Assembly (NCBI GenBank): GCA_015680685.1
Contig: MNCI01002748.1
Span: forward strand, 5,854-67,853
Direction: 5' to 3'
DNA from: Gnetum montanum
Taxonomy: Eukaryota > Streptophyta > Gnetopsida > Gnetales > Gnetaceae
Length of the DNA: 62,000 bases
Part shown: in pieces, positions 12,076 to 22,480 of the stretch
How the letters are laid out: each line of letters opens with the position of its first letter
Position numbering within the stretch: the stretch's first letter is position 1
Notes under the pieces: model-generated
What the model was told of the DNA's origin: nothing
Database searches by the model: none
Seen by the model: the letters and a program-made list of their open reading frames with translations, nothing else
Made by a program: the position numbers and the translations under genes

Positions 12076-12560
12076 ACCTCAACTAAGGACTCCATGGGCC
12101 CCATAGTTGATTTAATGATCATGACAAGTTAAAGACTAACCCAAAAGAATCCACTCAAGAATCCCAACACATCAGACTAAGAAATAGAGCATAACATAGA
12201 ACTTGGTCATGAGGTGAGTTATGGCAGCATGGATGGATGATAGAAAAGGTGGAATGGAGTTTCAAATTGATGTCATAACAAGTCCCTTATGGAATTTGTG
12301 TTTAAAATGATCCAAGAAGTTCCATCCTCAATCCAAACCAAAACCAACCACTTTCAATGACTTCACATCATGACTCTAAGACTAATCCATCCACTTGAAA
12401 CACAAGAATGCTTTTACAAAACAACCACTATTCCACAAAGAGAGAAAAAGAGAAGTATAAAGGTAGAGAGAGAGGGCCTTAGTTAGAGGGGATCATCAAG
12501 CATAAGTGCATGTCATTCAAGTCCCATAACAAATGTGTATAGCCCATTTATCCATCCAAG

Positions 12561-12710
12561 GGGTGTGCTTTGAATTCCCATCGTTTTTTTATTTTTCTTT
12601 TTTTTATTTTTTTGAAATGGAAACCACACCATGCGATGACTTATTCATGTTGAAGGATGTGCTTTGAATTCCCTTTTTTTTTTTTTTTGATTGGGAACCA
12701 CACCATGCAA
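12561..12710. repeat. Duplicated spacer module (A)
   Basis: Two copies, 12561-12636 and 12655-12710, each run from GTGTGCTTTGAATTCCC (second copy ATGTGCTTTGAATTCCC) through a T-rich tract to GGAACCACACCATGC or a close variant. The same doubled module occurs in B at 34461-34630. Confidence 0.7.
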
Positions 12711-13399
12711 TGATGTTATTATGACTTCCTTTAGTGGGTGGTGTGGAATGGTAAGAAGTACATGAAAAACACTCAAGCACTCAAGCAAGAAGAACAAGAC
12801 AAAGAATATTGAGTCCCCTTGAAGTCACACCCTTTACAAACCTTTGAATCCTTCCTAATTCTAGAACTACCAAGGTCACTAATTAATTAAAAGTTTCTTT
12901 AATGGAAAGGGACCTCAAATTCCTAAAACAAGGAAAACCATAGAGGTCATTGGATGGGCGGATGATGTGGACTCACTACCTGTTCCATGAAAAATAAACC
13001 ATGTCAAAGTCATCAAACATCAGAATTCAAAAATAGAAACTAGACATTGACAATTACACATTAAGCAAAAACCATCATTAGTAAACAACAACAGCGGTAC
13101 TATGTCCTATGACAATAAAGAAAATTTATTAGCAAAAATGAGAAAATATCATACTTAAACAAAAAAAAAGAAAAATAAAGTAAAATATATAAGAAAGTGT
13201 AAAATAATCAAGAAATTTTAAAGGTACTAAAATGGTGTAAAATTAGAAATATTTGAAAATCAAAAATTTGTAAAATCAAAAACATGAAAAAAAAAGGTAG
13301 AAAAACTGAGAGGCCATGGTAATGGTTAGCACAGATGGCCATCTCCCCCATGATTGAGTTGGAGGAAGGAGATCTAAAAAATAGAACATGGTTGTCCAT

Positions 13400-14570
13400 C
13401 TATTAAGGCAGTATTTACATTGGCCTATCTTGGTTCTAAGAAAGGTTTAACATGTTGCATGTTGACCAACCATTTTTTATTTGGGTTATTAGGTTTCTAG
13501 ATCAACATGGCCCTAGAGGGAAAGGTTTGATCAATTATATAAGGTCCCTTATAATTTTGTCTTTTGGAGTACATGTGTGGGATTCCAGTAAAGAACCTTA
13601 TCTCTTGGTTGAAGTTTTACTTCCTGATTCTAAGGTCATGATGTTGCTCGCTAAATGCCTTATTCACCTCATTGATCAATAGGGCCACTAAGCGATTTTT
13701 GTCTAGCATGTTCAAATTGATCAATCTTTCCTTTTGTGCTAGACTTAGGTCAAGGTTTAGATCATAGGCCGTTGAGAGTGTATGAAGTTCAGATTGAATT
13801 GGGAGCATTAAAATTTTCCTGTACACTAACTCATAGGGAGAATAGCTAATAGGAAACTTCCAAGTTGAATGATAAGTCCAAAGAGCATCGTTAAGCTTTG
13901 TACTCTAATCCTTTCTATATTTGCTAATTATTTGTGTTAGTATTTTTGTAATCTCCTGATTGGTTACCTCTACTTTACCATTGGCTTGGGGGTGGTAAGG
14001 TGTTGTTAATTTATGTTCTACCCCCAAGCATTGCATTGATTTTCTAAATGTGGCACCTATGAAATGAGTTCCATTATCAGAAATTAGTGAACATGGCACC
14101 CCAAACCTATTCATGATATTTTGTTATATAAATTTGGTAGTAATGGATGATGTACAATTAGTAATGGTTGCTTCTACTATCCATTTTGTGTAGTATTCAA
14201 TTAATACTATAATATACACCTTCCCATTAGACATGGGTGTGATGGGACCCATGAAGTAAACACCCCATATGTCGAAAGGTTCTAGTGGTTGAATCCATTG
14301 TTGAGGACCTTCCATGCAAGCAATCATCCCTCCATCATGTTGAAAATGGTCACAAGACTTGATGAACTAGTGGGCATCCCTAAAGATTGTAGGCCAATAG
14401 TATCCTGCCATCAGGATTTTTATGGCCATGCATCTCCTTGCATAGTGGCCTCTACAAGGCCCTTTGTGAGCATCCTAGAGAATGCGTAGTTGATCTTCGT
14501 TAGGAACACACCAATGAATCAAGCCATCAACACATACCTTCTAAAGGTGTCCATTGATTTCCATGAAGTA
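13400..14570 (-). pseudogene. pol: Integrase of element A
   Basis: The N-terminal part has GHYARRCMAIKILMAGYYWP and SCDHFQ, so the zinc-binding CxxC has lost its second Cys. The core shows GVYFMGPITP, where the first catalytic Asp of GxDFMGPI is Tyr. It then shows LISDNGTHF with the second Asp intact and NGKVEVTN with the Glu intact. A WTYHSTWKFP...YELVYRK block follows, then a C-terminal region that fades near 13400. Several in-frame stops are present. The enzyme would insert cDNA into chromosomes; this copy is inactive. Confidence 0.8.
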
Positions 14571-16100
14571 TTTGGCCCAATGAAGAAATTGTTACTTATT
14601 CCTAAAATCCAAGTCTTGTGGCATCTCTTAAGTAAGAAGATATGTGAGGATGTCATTATACCATGTTGCTTCCACAGGCATTTGTTCACTTATTGCTCCT
14701 ATAAAGAGGAGTTCATCTAGAAACTAATTAGAGAGCAAGATTTCCTCCTCTTTGTTATCCCATCTTAGGTAAGAGAGGTGGTCAGCGACCACATTCTTAG
14801 TCCCTTTCCAATCTACCATAGTGAGATCAAATTCTTGCAAGATCGCAAGCCACTGTATGACATGAGGGCTCACCATTGACTTATTCATGAGGAAGCGAAT
14901 TGCACTATGGTTCATATATATAAATACTTTGTAACCTAGCACATAATGTCTAAACTTTTCTAGCACGTACACCATTGTCATTAATTCTTTCTCCATGGTG
15001 ATGTAATTTAATTGTGCTTCCACAATGCTTCAACTCACGCAGTGGATATAATATGAAAATTTTTTATCATTTATCTACTTGAGCATAGCTCCCAAAGTGT
15101 AGTTAGATGCATCTATCATGATATGGAATGGTCTGGATCAGTCTGGTACTTGTAGGATTGGTGTTTCTACAAATTTCTCTTTTAATTGTTGGAATGCATG
15201 TTTACATTCCTTGGTCTAGATGAAAGGTGCATCTCTCCTTATAAGCTCTACCAATGGCTTTGCAATCTTAGAGAAATTCTCAATAAATCACTAGTAGTAG
15301 CTGGAGTGTCCAAGGAATAGTTAGACATTTTAATGGTCTCTGTTTTGTGTGTTATTCCTTGGATGACCTTTATCTTTTCTGGGTCTACCTCAATCCCTTT
15401 CTGCGAAATTTGGTGCCCTAGCACAATGCCTTCTTGGACCATGAGATGGCTCTTTTGCCAGTTGAGCCGTAGGTGTGTCCCTACACTTCTCTTCAATACT
15501 TGCTCAAGTTAGCCTAAGGCTTGCTCAAAGTTAGCTCCATAGGTAGAAAAGTCATCCATGAAGACTTCAACACCACTACCGATTTGTTGTTGAAAGATAC
15601 TAAGAACCAAGTTTTGAAATGTTGCAATGACATTGCATAGGACAAATGGCATCTTACAATATGCAAAAGTCCCCTAGGGACTCATGAATGTTGTCTTGGT
15701 CTAATCTTCGAGTGTAATTTGGATTTGGTTATAGCCACTATAACAGTCCAAAAAGCTATAATAAAAATGCTCAGATATGGCGTCTAATACTTGATCCGTG
15801 AATGGAAAAGGAAAGTGATCCTTAAACATTTCCATATTTAACAGCCTAAAGTCAATGTAGACCCACCATTTTCCATCCTTCTTTAGTACTATTACATGTG
15901 GCTAATCCACTAACTATCCACGATTGGATAGATGAACCTACCTTGAGGAGTTTCTCTATCTCTTCCTTGATGATTTTCTTTAACTTGGGATTCAGCCACC
16001 TCTGCAATCGCCTTCTAGGCTTCATGCTCAGGTCACTGTATATATACTGCTAGCATATCCTTGGATCAATTCCTATTAGCTCTAGATATGGCTAAGCAAA
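14571..16100 (-). pseudogene. pol: Reverse transcriptase and RNase H of element A
   Basis: The minus strand shows MKPRRRLQRWLNPKLKKII near 16030, an eroded palm region, and EVFMDDFSTYG around 15549-15563 with both catalytic Asp residues. SHLMVQEGIVLGHQIS, the Athila-type hydrophobic block, lies at 15248-15496. RNase H follows with MIDASNYTLGAML, NYITMEKELMTMV (the Glu retained) and FLMNKSMVSPHVIQW at 14724-15023, ending in NVVADHLSYL. Frameshifts and stops break the frame many times. Confidence 0.8.
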
Positions 16101-17160
16101 GGCTGTTGACCATCTATTCATCACTTCTAATAGTTGTTGTTTTTGTTTAGGAGTAAGTTTTCCATTAATGATAACAAGTTTACCATTTTTTAAAAATGCA
16201 TACTCCATACTGGCCAGTAAATTTTTTAGTTCTAAGGGCTCCTACTTGAAGTGATCAAGGATTTCCAACTCTCCCCAACAGGTATTATCATCTTCATCAA
16301 AGAGTTGGGAATGAAGTTATTTAATTTTGTTCATGCCTTTAACATATGCACAAGTTAAACTCTCAATTAGTTCCATGCATATTGTGTTGCTATCAGAATC
16401 AACTATCAGCCACTGGGCACCCTCTTATTTTGTGGCTACTGCGTATAGACACTTTTGAATGTTGATCTCCTGTGCACATTGATTGCATACTTTAATGTAT
16501 GTGCTCTTGATTAACCAAATATTTTGCATGCAATTACACCTGTTATCACTGTACACGATGCATGGAATACACTTCTTCTCAATTTTTCCCAGCTCATTTT
16601 CCTTAGATATTTCAAGAGATACATCCCTTAAGCCCATTCACGCATTGACCATACTTAACCAAGCCCTTCCCATGATGATGGGAAAGTCACTTTTGCAATT
16701 GTTCACCTTGATTACCAAAAAATTAGTAGGATAGGACCACCCACAAACGGTGGTCACAATGTTCTCTACTAATCCCAAAGGGATAGTAATTGACTGATCT
16801 ACTAATTCTAGACAAATGTTACTCTTCTAAAGAGGTGGTAGGTTCCAAGCCTTATACATGTCATGGGAGATGAGGTTAACTCTAGAACCAGAGTCAAGAA
16901 AAGTTTTGCATGGCTCTTGTCCAACAATCTGTAGGTAGATGAGTGGACTTCTTGGATCATATTTTTTTGTAGGAAGATTACTAGCCTTGATCCAATTAGA
17001 AACAGCATAAGTTAACATTACAGTGCAGATCCTAGGTAGCACTTGGTTTGAAGGGCAATTCAAGATATTTGATGCAAAGGATGAGGGTGATGAAGATGCA
17101 GGATGATCAACCAGAGTAGGTTGTGAGGGCTGGAGACAACTACTAGGCCAAAACAAAGGT
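16101..17160 (-). pseudogene. pol: Protease and connecting region of element A
   Basis: A retropepsin-like segment reads CKTFLDSGSRVNLISHDMYK near 16850-16920. The DSG catalytic triad is present and is followed by the usual hydrophobic ILG-like region (DFPIIMGRAWLSMV near 16660). The 109-codon frame at 16827-17156 covers the start. Downstream to about 16100 a linker leads to the RT. The same region of B has the DLG form of the active site. Confidence 0.7.
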
Positions 17161-19404
17161 CATTTTCTTGATCGATTGTTTAGACCACTTGCTTGAAAAA
17201 TTGGTTATGAGTGTACAGCCCTTATAGCATTTCGTTGTCGTGGCTATGGAGGAATCTCACCCTACACAAACAAAGCAAGAGGTAATTGGATTGAAGGTGG
17301 AGGTGTAGGTGTAAAAGGATGTGGAGGATGATAAGGATATGGATATGGGTTTTTTCCTTGAGTAGAGGGTGAATGTGTTCAATGGTACTCCAAAGGGTAG
17401 TAGTGATGCTGGAATGATGCATGACTTCTAGAACTTCTAGGAAAGATGGGTTACTAAACATAGTACCCGTATGGATCTGGCTACCTATAAGGGTACTGCT
17501 ACCTAGGTGGTGGCATTCCCCATGATTGTGGTTGATACCACGATTGGCATTGGTCATATGGTTATGGAGGAGTTCCACTTGGATAGTAAGTTTGTTATTG
17601 CTGGTGGAACTACTTTGGATTGCCTTGAGGATAAGGCAATCATCTTGGTGCTTGCCTATGTGCCAAATGAGGATTCAATGCATACACCCCCAACTCTTAT
17701 AAGTGTGACACCACAAGGCAACATCCCTTTGGATGTTGATACTGATATATGTCACATTCAGTTTCATCATTAGAGTCAGACTCCACAAATTCTTCTACTA
17801 CAGTAGCTTTTCCCTTACCTCTTTGGTAGGAACGTTCAACTTCTTTTCACCTCCTATGATTATGATCACTATTTTTCTCTTTAGATTCTTTAGCAATCTT
17901 TAAATAGTTTGAAACTTTGCTTCCAAAGAGTTCCATAACTTATCAACGTTGGTCGCAATATCATAAACAAATTTTTGGATGGGCAAGGTCTTTCTGTTCA
18001 CCACTTCATCAAGTGGTGACTCCTCCTTATCACAAAATTAGACCTCTTGTTTTCTAATGGAAGGGTCCCTATTATACTCTTTAGCACTTTCCCTTTTTCG
18101 TAGCTCACCTTCTTCTTTTGCTACCTACTTCTTATACATCCCAAGGGTTCTTCTTGTTTCGACTCTAAGCCCATCTATGGTGTGGCAAAGTTATTTCCTT
18201 TGAGAGTAACCATGGCTAGGGCATCGGTGTAGGAGTGCATAGTATTAGCCCATGGCCGCATCCAAGGGTTCATGTAATCCCTATTTACAGCCTTAGATTT
18301 GCCTTCTTAGATTAGACACTCTAGAGTACATCTGGTATTTGTTGTTGAATAGCTCTAACATGGTACTCCATCTTCCTTAATGAGTGTCCCTAGGAAAAGC
18401 TTGATTTTCTACCACTTATTCTCTATGTTTTGTAAGGCACACGCATCTTGAAAAGCTTGTAGATGTGTCTGTGGATGTGAATTGTATCCCCCCTCAAATC
18501 TCAAGATATTGTTCATGTCTAGGTGCTTGATCCAACTATCCTTCATATGCTTGGTTGAAATTTTAATTGCCTCTACAATGTTAAGCATACTTCAAGTCAC
18601 CAAAAATGGTTCATCATCATCACTGCGTTGATGACACCAATGATGGTTTTGGCCACCCCTTTGATTTTGGTAACCTTCATGATCATTGTTATTTTGTCAA
18701 TCACCATCATCACAATTCTTTCAACAGCAACTTCCATGAGAACCGTTAGATGAAGAGGAATGTTTAGAATTAGATTAAGAGGATAAAGAAGAAGGTGGAC
18801 AACCACTACCACCGTAGCGTCCACCATCACTCTTATGCTTATTACGATCACCATCCTTAGATCCCTTGCTGTTGTGATGTTTACCCAAGTCCCTACCTTG
18901 GCTATCACTCTATCCTGAATCCAATTTATGAATAGTTAATAGCAGGCTCAAGTTCACACCCTTGTAATCAGTAGCAAGGGGTGGAGAATCTTCATGTTGA
19001 GAACCTTCCAAGGGAGGATCCTCGTTATCCTGTTGGTCTAGTAGGAATAAGGGGTTAGTGTAATGTTTTCCCTTTGTAGCTTCATGGAGTTTCTCTTGGT
19101 GTTGATCTCATTTACATTATGTTTCAGTGGAATAGTAGTTTCAAGTGTCGTATCCATTCACAACATATTCTTCATGAAGATCTGCTATGCCCAACTTCTT
19201 AAGGGTCTTGAATAGCATCTTGGGCACAAATCTATCGATGGGTAAGATGACATTGCCCATCATATCATGTCATTGCATCTATTCATCCTGATGTAGGATG
19301 AAGGTGAAATTCAACACAAACTCATCTAGATGAGTGTATACCACCTTGCATTCTTATGGGACTAGTGGTTTGGTATCTTCGTGCTTGCGAGAAGAACAAG
19401 AAAT
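17161..19404 (-). pseudogene. gag: Gag of element A
   Basis: By alignment to B the start codon at 19402-19404 has become ATT. The N-terminal part has CKVVYTHLDEFVLNFTFILH. Near 18450 a capsid-like block has GYNSHPQTHLQAFQDACALQ. Near 17750 is a single Athila-type zinc knuckle of form CxxC-x3-H-x3-C whose second Cys is Tyr (CDIYQYQHPKGC). A Pro/Tyr/Gln-rich tail spans about 17720-17230 before the protease. Numerous stops and a lost start make it a pseudogene. Confidence 0.7.
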
Positions 19405-19544
19405 TTTGCAAAACAAAACAAAATGAAATTGTTAATGTGCTTTTATAATTCTATGTATAGTGAGAATGATATTAACCTTTAGGTTTATACAATGATATAA
19501 TGGTATTCACTTAGACCTAAATAGCACACGTTCCACAAACAAAG

Positions 19545-19562
19545 TCCCTGGTAATGGCACCA
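19545..19562 (-). other. Primer-binding site of A, tRNA-Asp type
   Basis: The minus strand reads TGGTGCCATTACCAGGGA, one base inside the 5' LTR. It differs from the 18 bases complementary to the 3' end of plant tRNA-Asp (TGGCGCCGTTGCCGGGGA) at four places, all C-to-T or G-to-A. Athila elements are known to use this primer. Confidence 0.75.
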
Positions 19563-19563
19563 A

Positions 19564-20474
19564 TGATGAGTGACGAGGTACCCTTATGCCCAACCGTATG
19601 AATCACAAAGTGTTCATGTACGATCTGATCAAATTCCATGGACTTGATCGTTTCCTATGCACTAGTTCTTTAGGAAGTGAATCTAGCCCTAAGGTCAATC
19701 GTTGTCTTCCCAATTACACTTGTGACATTCATTGGTATTGTTAAGTGTAATTGAGGCATTTGATTTTTATCATTTTTATGTCTTATAGTTTGGTGCTTAA
19801 ATTGTAGATAAGGGATTTGATTAACTAATCTAAATTAACTAATTAACCAATCATTTAACTAATCCTAACATAAGTATCTATTCCCACTTTATGTTTTGAA
19901 CCCACATATCCACTGTTGGGTGACCAAGCGCTATGCTACCGGGTGTACCAAGTAATAATGCTACTAGGATTATCAAGTGAATATCGTGTTACACTCAAAG
20001 CAGTCATACTTATGTGTGTAATCTATCTCACTTAATTATCTCATTAACATAATAACTGGGAAATATTTAATAACTAATTGAAAATATTAAATGCATAAAT
20101 AAAATAGCTAATCTATCCAAAGTGCTACAAGGTTTATAAGAAAGCTTGTCTTTCTTACCACACACACTGTCATGCTCAGGTACAACAATGCTCGAATAAA
20201 GATCCATACACTCAATGACTCCTATTGCGGACACTCAGAGGAAAAATTCTAACTTTTAAATGGAAAACATACAAGAGCTCTATTACAACTACAATCTACT
20301 TATGCCATAAATGTAGCTGCACGTGCGTATTTATAGCTGACCCATGACACTACGTCGATGGGGCCACATCGAAGCATGAGATGATGTGTCAACTAGGCCA
20401 CATCGATGAGGCCCAGATGACGAGGTCGCATCGATGAGGTCTCACTGACACAACCAACAAAATGCGACTCATCA
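19564..20474 (-). repeat. 5' LTR of element A
   Basis: It pairs with 7204-8122. It begins TGATGAGTGACGAGG and ends CGACTCATCA on the plus strand. TATA box at 20328-20337; GTCGATGGGGCC at 20354, upstream of the TATA box in minus sense. Confidence 0.9.
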
Positions 20475-20479
20475 AAGAT
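20475..20479 (+). repeat. Target-site duplication of element A, right copy
   Basis: AAGAT, identical to 7199-7203. Confidence 0.9.
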
Positions 20480-20950
20480 GTAGGTCATGGCTGGTTGATA
20501 TATTGCACCTAAATTTTTTTAGACCAAAAGGCATCATCATGTAACAAAAGGTTCCCCAAGGGATCATGAAGGATAATAAGTCATGGCCAACTATAGTATT
20601 AATAAGTTGATCAATACTAGGCAAAGGAAACTCATCCTTAATGATTGCTTTGTTGAGAAACTTAGTGAGAAACTTAGTTTCAATGTTTTCTCCTCACCAT
20701 TGTGGATTGTAATCGAGAATTCCACTAGAAAATCCTCCATAATGTCTTTGGCCTATTAATCAAGAGTTTTGACTATGTAATTAGCTCATTCTAGGATTTT
20801 TTTTATTTAGGCTACATGATCAAACAAGCTCCTAGGTTTAAGATCTAGACAATCAGGGTCAATTAGTCATTTAACATTACCATATGGTTCATCCAAGCTA
20901 AAAGACAATTCAAATTATTTTCACATCTCCATAGCTTAATCCTGCATGCC
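20475..20950 (-). pseudogene. pol: Reverse transcriptase, N-terminal half (element C)
   Basis: The minus strand reads DEFPLPSIDQLINTIVGHDL, then SFMIPWGTFCYMMMPFGLKK, the fingers-to-palm part of a Ty3 RT. The frame stops at the A insertion and resumes at 7203 with the remaining palm and the YVDN box. Upstream of about 20950 the similarity is lost; protease and gag of C are not seen. Confidence 0.7.
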
Positions 20951-21229
20951 AACATTAGCATATTAAATGTTACCTATGTGGTATATTTGTTAAACAAGGC
21001 TAAAATAGGGCAAATAATGTGATAAATAATGCTAATTGGTTATTTGGATTACTATGTGATCAAAACAGGTCATAATTTAATGAAAAATGTTTGAAATGTA
21101 TAAAATAATGTGTTTTAAGATCAAATAAGCTATTTCAAATGTGTTTGGGCTAGTGTGGCTGTGTGTGGGTATCATACATTGGGTTGGCAATGTATTTGGT
21201 ACTCTTGGGTAGCATGTGATGACTATAGA
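20951..21229. other. No feature recognised
   Basis: AT-rich sequence between the RT remnant of C and the repeat array. A 78-codon minus-strand frame (21077-21313) overlaps the first repeat unit and has no recognisable motif. Confidence 0.4.
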
Positions 21230-22480
21230 CTTGATTAAGAACATATTTATCGCAAATAAGCTATCAATTTCACTAGTACATCGTTTTTTTAGGTAGGAAG
21301 CTATGGGACCCACATGTTAGTGTATTTGACCAATCCAAGGAACATGTTGACCATAAACTTAGGCTTGTCAACATGTGTAGGCTAATTTCATTGTCAATTT
21401 CATTTCCACAATGTTTTTAGTACTTAGTATCTTAGATCTGGAGTTGGTGGATCCCACCTATTAGCTTATTCAAGCTGTTTGACAATGTTTTGGGCTATAA
21501 ATGGTAATTTTCATTTCACAAGGCAATGTAGTGGGTTAGTTTCATTTTTAATTTCAATCCCACAACATTTTTGACCTATGGTATTTTAGATCTAGAGTTG
21601 TGGGGCCCAAATGCCAATGTATTAGAGCAATATGGGCAACATTTAAGGCTATTAGAAGTCAATTTCACACCAACATGAAGTGTATAGAGCCAATTTCAAT
21701 TTTTATTCCATGCCCATAGAATGTTTAGGTCAATTTTATTTTTTATTTCATTACCCCAAAACTTTTAGCTTTTAGTATTTTTTGTTTAGGCTTTGTGAGG
21801 CCCACATGGTAGCATATTAAACCAAGATGGGCAGCATACTAGGCTATAAAATTATTTTTTTCAAGAACGAGTAATATGAGAAATCAATTTCATTTCCTAT
21901 TTCTTCCTTGCAATGTGTTTAAGCCTTGGTGTTTTTTGTTGATGGTCTATGGGGCCCACATATCATCATTGTTGAACATATGGGCAACATTTTAGACTAG
22001 AAAAACTTAGTTTCTCACTAAGTGTCAATGTGTAGACTGAATTTCATTCTTAATTTTATTTATCCAACATTTTTAACACTTAGTATCTTGATTTTGGAGT
22101 TGTGGGGACCACCTATTAGCTTGTTTGACCAGTTTGACAACGTTTTAGATTATGGAAGTTAATTCCACACCAAAAGGTAGTGTATGGGGTTAATTTCATA
22201 GTCAATTTCATTCCCATAGCATTTTTGACTATTGATGATATTGAACTATAAAAACCATTTTTTCGAAAGAGAGCAATGTATGAACTCAATTTCAATATCT
22301 ATTTCATTATGACAGCATGTTTAACCCTTGGGTATTTTCCTTCATGGTTTGTGCAGCTCACATACCATCACTATTAGACATATGGCAACGTTTTAAGCTA
22401 GGAAAACTCAGTTTCTAACCAAGTATCAACATTTAAACTTAATTTTAATCTCAATTTCATTTCAATAGCATGTTTGGGGT
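21230..22480. repeat. Diverged tandem array of about 153-bp units
   Basis: A phrase GTGGGGCCCACAT.TTAGC.TATT recurs with CCCAC anchors at 21309, 21453, 21606, 21801, 21955, 22108 and 22357. The steps are 144, 153, 195, 154, 153 and 249. Each unit continues with GGCAACATTTTAGGCTA, CAATTTCATTTTTAATTTCATTCC and TTAGTATTTTAGATCTGGAG-like blocks. The 249 step probably contains a degraded unit. No coding frame. Copies are very diverged, so this is an old satellite or an internal TE repeat. Confidence 0.65.

Larger units (their letters stand above)
11177..13399 (-). other. Noncoding spacer of A between integrase and third ORF
   Basis: This is AT-rich and stop-rich in all frames. It is colinear with 33176-35320 of element B, sharing several short noncoding blocks listed separately: a promoter-like module at 11641-11760, an inverted repeat at 12023-12075 and a duplicated module at 12561-12710. 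Confidence 0.6.
7204..20474 (-). mobile_element. Athila-like Ty3 LTR retrotransposon A, complete but decayed
   Basis: This 13,271-bp element is bounded by LTRs of 919 and 911 bp with TGATGA/TCATCA ends and by the 5-bp duplication AAGAT. On the minus strand it carries a primer site at 19545-19562, gag, protease, RT, RNase H, integrase, a noncoding spacer, a third ORF and a short purine-rich tract before the 3' LTR. The order, the FMDD reverse transcriptase motif, the tRNA-Asp-type primer site and the extra 3' ORF point to the Athila lineage. In the first 67 bases the two LTRs differ at 13 positions, all transitions. It sits inside the RT of element C, so it is younger than C. Confidence 0.9.

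Noticed and set aside
21230-22480. CRISPR-like or regulatory spacing of the 153-bp units
   Set aside because: Units are long, diverged and contiguous, with no short identical repeats and unique spacers; an old tandem array explains them.
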